Below, one piece after another: positions 61,009 to 64,000 of a stretch of DNA of 64,000 bases. Where the stretch lies: NCBI RefSeq assembly GCF_019429625.1, contig NZ_JAHXRW010000002.1, positions 248,001 through 312,000 of the forward strand. The letters are read 5' to 3'. The stretch is from Celeribacter sp. PS-C1 (GTDB lineage: Bacteria; Pseudomonadota; Alphaproteobacteria; Rhodobacterales; Rhodobacteraceae). Both the position numbers and the translations under genes were made by a program. The notes under the pieces are model-generated. The model was not told the origin of the DNA, did no database searches, and saw only the letters and a program-made list of their open reading frames with translations. The first letter of the stretch is position 1, and every line of letters begins with the position of its first letter.

Positions 61009-62001
61009 ATGACACACCACAGCCTGCACACCGCAGACACAGCCACCGCAACGGCCCGCCACGCCGGGTTTCAGCGCTTGTTTGCGCCGGGTGAGATGAC
61101 GCTCGGCCTGATCATGCCGCTTGAGACCTATCCGACCGTCGGCGTTCCGACAATGGCGGCGCATCTCGATCTCGCCCGCCATGCGGAAGACATCGGGATT
61201 TCCGCACTTTGGATGCGCGACATTCCCTTCTTTGACCCACAATATGGCGATGCGGGGCAGGTGTTCGAGCCCTTGACCTATATCGCCGTGCTGCTCAGCG
61301 TGACCAGAAAGATCGCGCTTGGCACCGCCGGGATCGTCCTGCCGTTTCGGGACCCGAACCTGCTGGCGCGTCAGGTCGCGAGCCTCGATCAGCTGTCGGG
61401 CGGGCGGATGCTGGCCGGGCTGTCCTCCGGTGACCGGCCAAAGGAATACCCGCTCTTCGACATCGACTTTGACAGCCGGGCAGAGCGGTTCCGCGAGGCC
61501 TATGATCTGTACCGCCAGTTCACCGAAACCCTTGCGCCTGCTTATGAGACAGAGCGTTTTGGCGCCTCTCCCGGTGGGTTCGACGTGTTGCCGAAACCGC
61601 CGCTGGGGCGGACGCCAGCCCTCGCCATTGGCCGCGCCGGGCAGGGCGTCGATTGGATCGGCGCCCAGATGGAAGGTCTCATCGTGCCAAGCCCCTCTGA
61701 GCCGGATTTGCCGCAGGCGGTCGCCGATTGGCGCGCGGCCAGCGGTGATGCGTTCAAACCCTATGGCATCGCGGGGTTCCTGCACCTGTCCTCTGATCGG
61801 GACCGTCCCTTCGAACGGGTCCGTGCCGGGTTCATGACCGGCAGCAAGGGGCTCGCTGATTTCATGGAGCGCGCCCGCGACGCCGGTGTGAACCACATCG
61901 CGCTCAACCCGCGCTTCACCACCCGCCCTATGACCGATGTGCTGGCCGACCTCGAACGCGATGTGCTGCCACGCTTCCCCTCCCTGACGGAAAGGACCTG
62001 A
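61009..62001 (+). CDS. LLM-class flavin-dependent oxidoreductase (first paralog)
   Basis: 330 residues, TIM-barrel luciferase-like monooxygenase. MTLGLIMPLETYPTVGVPTMAAHLDLARHAEDIGISALWMRDIPFF is the first strand-helix set; KIALGTAGIVLPFRDPNLLARQVASLDQLSGGRMLAGLSSGDRPKEY holds the FMN-binding region. The enzyme would use reduced FMN and oxygen on an organic substrate. A second, clearly related paralog starts at 63610. It is followed after one base by the OYE gene, so they are one operon. Confidence 0.9.
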   Translation: MTHHSLHTADTATATARHAGFQRLFAPGEMTLGLIMPLETYPTVGVPTMAAHLDLARHAEDIGISALWMRDIPFFDPQYGDAGQVFEPLTYIAVLLSVTRKIALGTAGIVLPFRDPNLLARQVASLDQLSGGRMLAGLSSGDRPKEYPLFDIDFDSRAERFREAYDLYRQFTETLAPAYETERFGASPGGFDVLPKPPLGRTPALAIGRAGQGVDWIGAQMEGLIVPSPSEPDLPQAVADWRAASGDAFKPYGIAGFLHLSSDRDRPFERVRAGFMTGSKGLADFMERARDAGVNHIALNPRFTTRPMTDVLADLERDVLPRFPSLTERT

Positions 62002-62002
62002 G

Positions 62003-63121
62003 ATGTCCCAACTTTTTACCCCTTACGATCTCGCGGGGCTAACCCTGCCGAACCGCGTCGTGATGGCGCCGATGACCCGCTCCCGCGCGCTGACCGGCGT
62101 GCCGGATGAGCAAACAGCGCTCTATTATGCGCAACGCGCCAGTGCCGGGCTGTTGATCACCGAAGGCGCGCCCGTCAGCCAAGAAGGCAACGGCTATCTC
62201 TATACCCCCGGCATCTACACGGATGAGCAAGAGGCCGGTTGGGCCAAAGTCACCAAGGCGGTGCATGATCGTGGCGGGCGCATCTTTGTGCAGCTTTGGC
62301 ACGTGGGGCGCGTGTCGCATGTTTCCCTGCAACCGGACGAGGCCGCGCCGGTATCGGCCAGTGCACTGCGTGGCGAAGGGGCGTTATCCTTTGCCATCGG
62401 CCCAGACGGCGCGCCGGGGCAGCAACCCGCCTCCACACCCCGCGCGCTGGAGACCGACGAGGTCGCGCGTGTCACAGCCGATTTCGTTGCCGCCGCCAAA
62501 CGCGCAATCCGCGCGGGCTTTGACGGCGTCGAAATTCACGGCGCCAACAGCTACCTGTTCGAACAGTTCCTGAATGCCGGTTCCAACCAGCGCGAGGACC
62601 GTTACGGCGGCAGCATCAAGAACCGGATGCGATTTCTGCTAGAGACCCTCGACGCCGTGGCCGCCGAGATCGGTATGGACCGCACTGGCGTCCGCATTTC
62701 ACCGTTCGGGAGATTGTCCGGGATGTCGGCCTTTGAGGCTGAGGCAGAGACGTGGCTCGCCGTGGCCGAGGCGCTGGAAGATCGCCAACCGGCCTATGTC
62801 CACCTCAGCGATCAACTGACCATCGGAGGCGATGCTCTGCCGACAGGCTTTCCGTCGCAGTTCTGCAAGACCTTCACCGGCACGCTGATCGCGGCGGGCG
62901 GCTTTACGCAAGCCACAGGTGAACAGGCGCTCAAAGACGGTGCGCTGGACCTGATCGCTTTCGGCAAGCCCTTTATCGCCAACCCCGATCTGGTTGAGCG
63001 GATGCAGAATGGCGGGCCGATCAACACCGCCCCGCGCGCGGCCTTTTACGGCGGCACAGGTGCCGCCGGTTACACAGATTTCCCGACATGGGACCAAGAG
63101 AGAGACGAAACCAATGAATGA
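62003..63121 (+). CDS. Old Yellow Enzyme family alkene reductase
   Basis: 372 residues. LPNRVVMAPMTRSRALTGVPDEQTALYYAQRASAGLLITEG is the N-terminal FMN loop, VQLWHVGRVSH and GVEIHGANSYLFEQFLNAGSNQREDRYGGSIKNRMRFLLETLDAV contain the substrate-binding His and Asn pair, and YGGTGAAGYTDFP closes the barrel. OYEs reduce activated C=C bonds or nitro groups with NAD(P)H in the cytoplasm. It overlaps the next gene by 8 nt. Confidence 0.94.
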   Translation: MSQLFTPYDLAGLTLPNRVVMAPMTRSRALTGVPDEQTALYYAQRASAGLLITEGAPVSQEGNGYLYTPGIYTDEQEAGWAKVTKAVHDRGGRIFVQLWHVGRVSHVSLQPDEAAPVSASALRGEGALSFAIGPDGAPGQQPASTPRALETDEVARVTADFVAAAKRAIRAGFDGVEIHGANSYLFEQFLNAGSNQREDRYGGSIKNRMRFLLETLDAVAAEIGMDRTGVRISPFGRLSGMSAFEAEAETWLAVAEALEDRQPAYVHLSDQLTIGGDALPTGFPSQFCKTFTGTLIAAGGFTQATGEQALKDGALDLIAFGKPFIANPDLVERMQNGGPINTAPRAAFYGGTGAAGYTDFPTWDQERDETNE

Positions 63122-63605
63122 CATGACCCCCCTGTCCGTGATGGACACCACCCGCGAGGACCGCATCACCGCGATGCTCGATCGTGACGACATCCGCACC
63201 CTGCGCCAACATTACAGCGCCCTTTTGGACGGCAACGAAGCCGACCGCTTGGGCGAGGTCTTCACCGATGACGCCGAAGTGGTCGTAACCGTCGGGTCGA
63301 TGAAGGGGCTGGAGGAGATCAAGACGAGCCTCAGAGGCGCCTATCAGATGTTCGACAGCCGCAAGGCGGGGCACTTCCCCTTTGTCCACGCCATCGCCAA
63401 CCATGAGATCACCCTGACCGGCCCGGATACTGCGACGGGAAGCTGCTATTTGTTAGACTTCGTCACGGATCGCCCCGGTCCACAGCATCCATTCCTGCTG
63501 CTCGGTCGCTATGTGGACGACTATGTCCGCGTGAACGGAGAATGGCGCATCTCCCGGTCAGAACTTGATGTGCTTTGGCCGCATGACGGCGCAGAGGAAG
63601 ACTAA
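63114..63605 (+). CDS. NTF2-like/SnoaL family protein
   Basis: 163 residues from ATG 63114, overlapping the OYE stop. IRTLRQHYSALLDGNEADRLGEVFTDDAEVVVT, LEEIKTSLRGAY and a DDYVRVNGEWRISRSELDVLW ending follow the NTF2-like alpha+beta cone fold used as an isomerase, hydratase or dehydratase pocket. Candidate catalytic His/Asp residues are present (AGHFPFVHAIANHEI). Function in this cluster is unknown; it may act on a product of the flavoenzymes. Confidence 0.85.
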   Translation: MNDMTPLSVMDTTREDRITAMLDRDDIRTLRQHYSALLDGNEADRLGEVFTDDAEVVVTVGSMKGLEEIKTSLRGAYQMFDSRKAGHFPFVHAIANHEITLTGPDTATGSCYLLDFVTDRPGPQHPFLLLGRYVDDYVRVNGEWRISRSELDVLWPHDGAEED

Positions 63606-63609
63606 TTTC

Positions 63610-64000
63610 ATGCTGGACACAACTGCTTTGCCCCAAAGCTTCTCGCGGGTGTTCTGTGAGGGTCGACTTTCTGTTGGCCTGATCACCCCTCTGGAAGCCT
63701 ATCCCGAAAGCCCGTTTCCGACGCTGAAGGATCATCAACAGGTTGCCAAACAGGCCGAAGACGCCGGCTTTGGCAGCATCTGGGTCCGTGATGTGCCATT
63801 TTATGATCCGAACTTCGGCGATGCCGCGCAGATGCTCGATCCTTTCGTCTACGCGGGTTACCTCGCTGCGGTGACCGAGCGGATCACCATTGGCACCACC
63901 GGCATCGTCTTGCCGCTGCGCGAGCCTGTGTCGGTCGCGAAACAGGCCTTGTCCGTGGACCGGCTGACCGAGGGGCGGTTCATCCTCGGGTTATCGACCG
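63610..64000 (+). CDS. LLM-class flavin-dependent oxidoreductase (second paralog, cut by window edge)
   Basis: Only the first 130 residues are in the window, from ATG 63610, 4 bases after the NTF2-like stop. LSVGLITPLEAYPESPFPTLKDHQQVAKQAEDAGFGSIWVRDVPFYDPNFGDAAQ and ITIGTTGIVLPLREPVSVAKQALSVDRLTEGRFILGLST align closely with the gene at 61009. It extends the operon to the right. Reaction probably parallels its paralog with a different substrate. Confidence 0.88.
   Translation, partial: MLDTTALPQSFSRVFCEGRLSVGLITPLEAYPESPFPTLKDHQQVAKQAEDAGFGSIWVRDVPFYDPNFGDAAQMLDPFVYAGYLAAVTERITIGTTGIVLPLREPVSVAKQALSVDRLTEGRFILGLST

Overview
The window looks like chromosomal DNA of an alphaproteobacterium, most likely a marine Rhodobacteraceae (Roseobacter-type) species. 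The evidence is GC-rich coding sequence, the order ddl-ftsQ-ftsA-ftsZ-lpxC-bamD-recN, aerobic cobaltochelatase subunits CobS and CobT, a BolA/J-domain pair, and secreted RTX/Hint-domain proteins typical of this family. Genus cannot be fixed from sequence reading alone.

Layout. 1-8,600 (+): the division and envelope block, from the end of ddl through ftsQ, ftsA, ftsZ, lpxC, bamD and recN. 8,680-14,250: FAD-linked oxidase, ClC-type channel, DUF427 protein and M24 aminopeptidase P. 14,290-22,030: cobT and cobS, separated by an FMN reductase and two paralogous small exported proteins, then a fasciclin protein, a DUF808 membrane protein, a J-domain protein and BolA. 22,040-25,860: two DUF4177-like paralogs, a thioesterase, gatB and a lysozyme-fold protein. 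25,850-28,600: a Hint-domain protein and a class V aminotransferase. 28,770-41,220: ubiquinone-type hydroxylase, pyrimidine nucleotidase-like HAD enzyme, GntR regulator, a large glycosyltransferase with an MshEN-like domain, carA, yqeY-like gene, ctaD, cytochrome c and lipB. 41,430-46,130: peptidoglycan-binding protein, tRNA-Leu, thioesterase and a marR-FUSC operon. 46,300-50,040: an RTX-Hint protein of 932 residues and a divergent truncated relative. 50,040-56,500 (-): a compact run SPOR-dacC-like-tmk-holB-tatD-MBL-AEC with start/stop overlaps.

The accessory part is 56,820-60,000: tRNA-Ser followed by a small HD-domain hydrolase, a frameshifted glycosyltransferase-like gene and a frameshifted IS5-family element. 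After it comes an apparently intact LysR-controlled flavoenzyme cluster (two luciferase-like monooxygenase paralogs, an Old Yellow Enzyme and an NTF2-like protein) that runs off the right edge.

Most of the window is ordinary core genome. The best candidates for something undescribed are the Cys-containing exported paralog pair between cobS and cobT, the duplicated 5' end of a Hint gene that makes a 49-codon leader-like ORF, the MshEN-glycosyltransferase, the flavoenzyme cluster, and the palindromes at 28.7 kb and 49.3 kb. Three broken frames at 58-59 kb are each repaired by adding one G to a G tract, so sequencing error must be excluded before reading biology into them.
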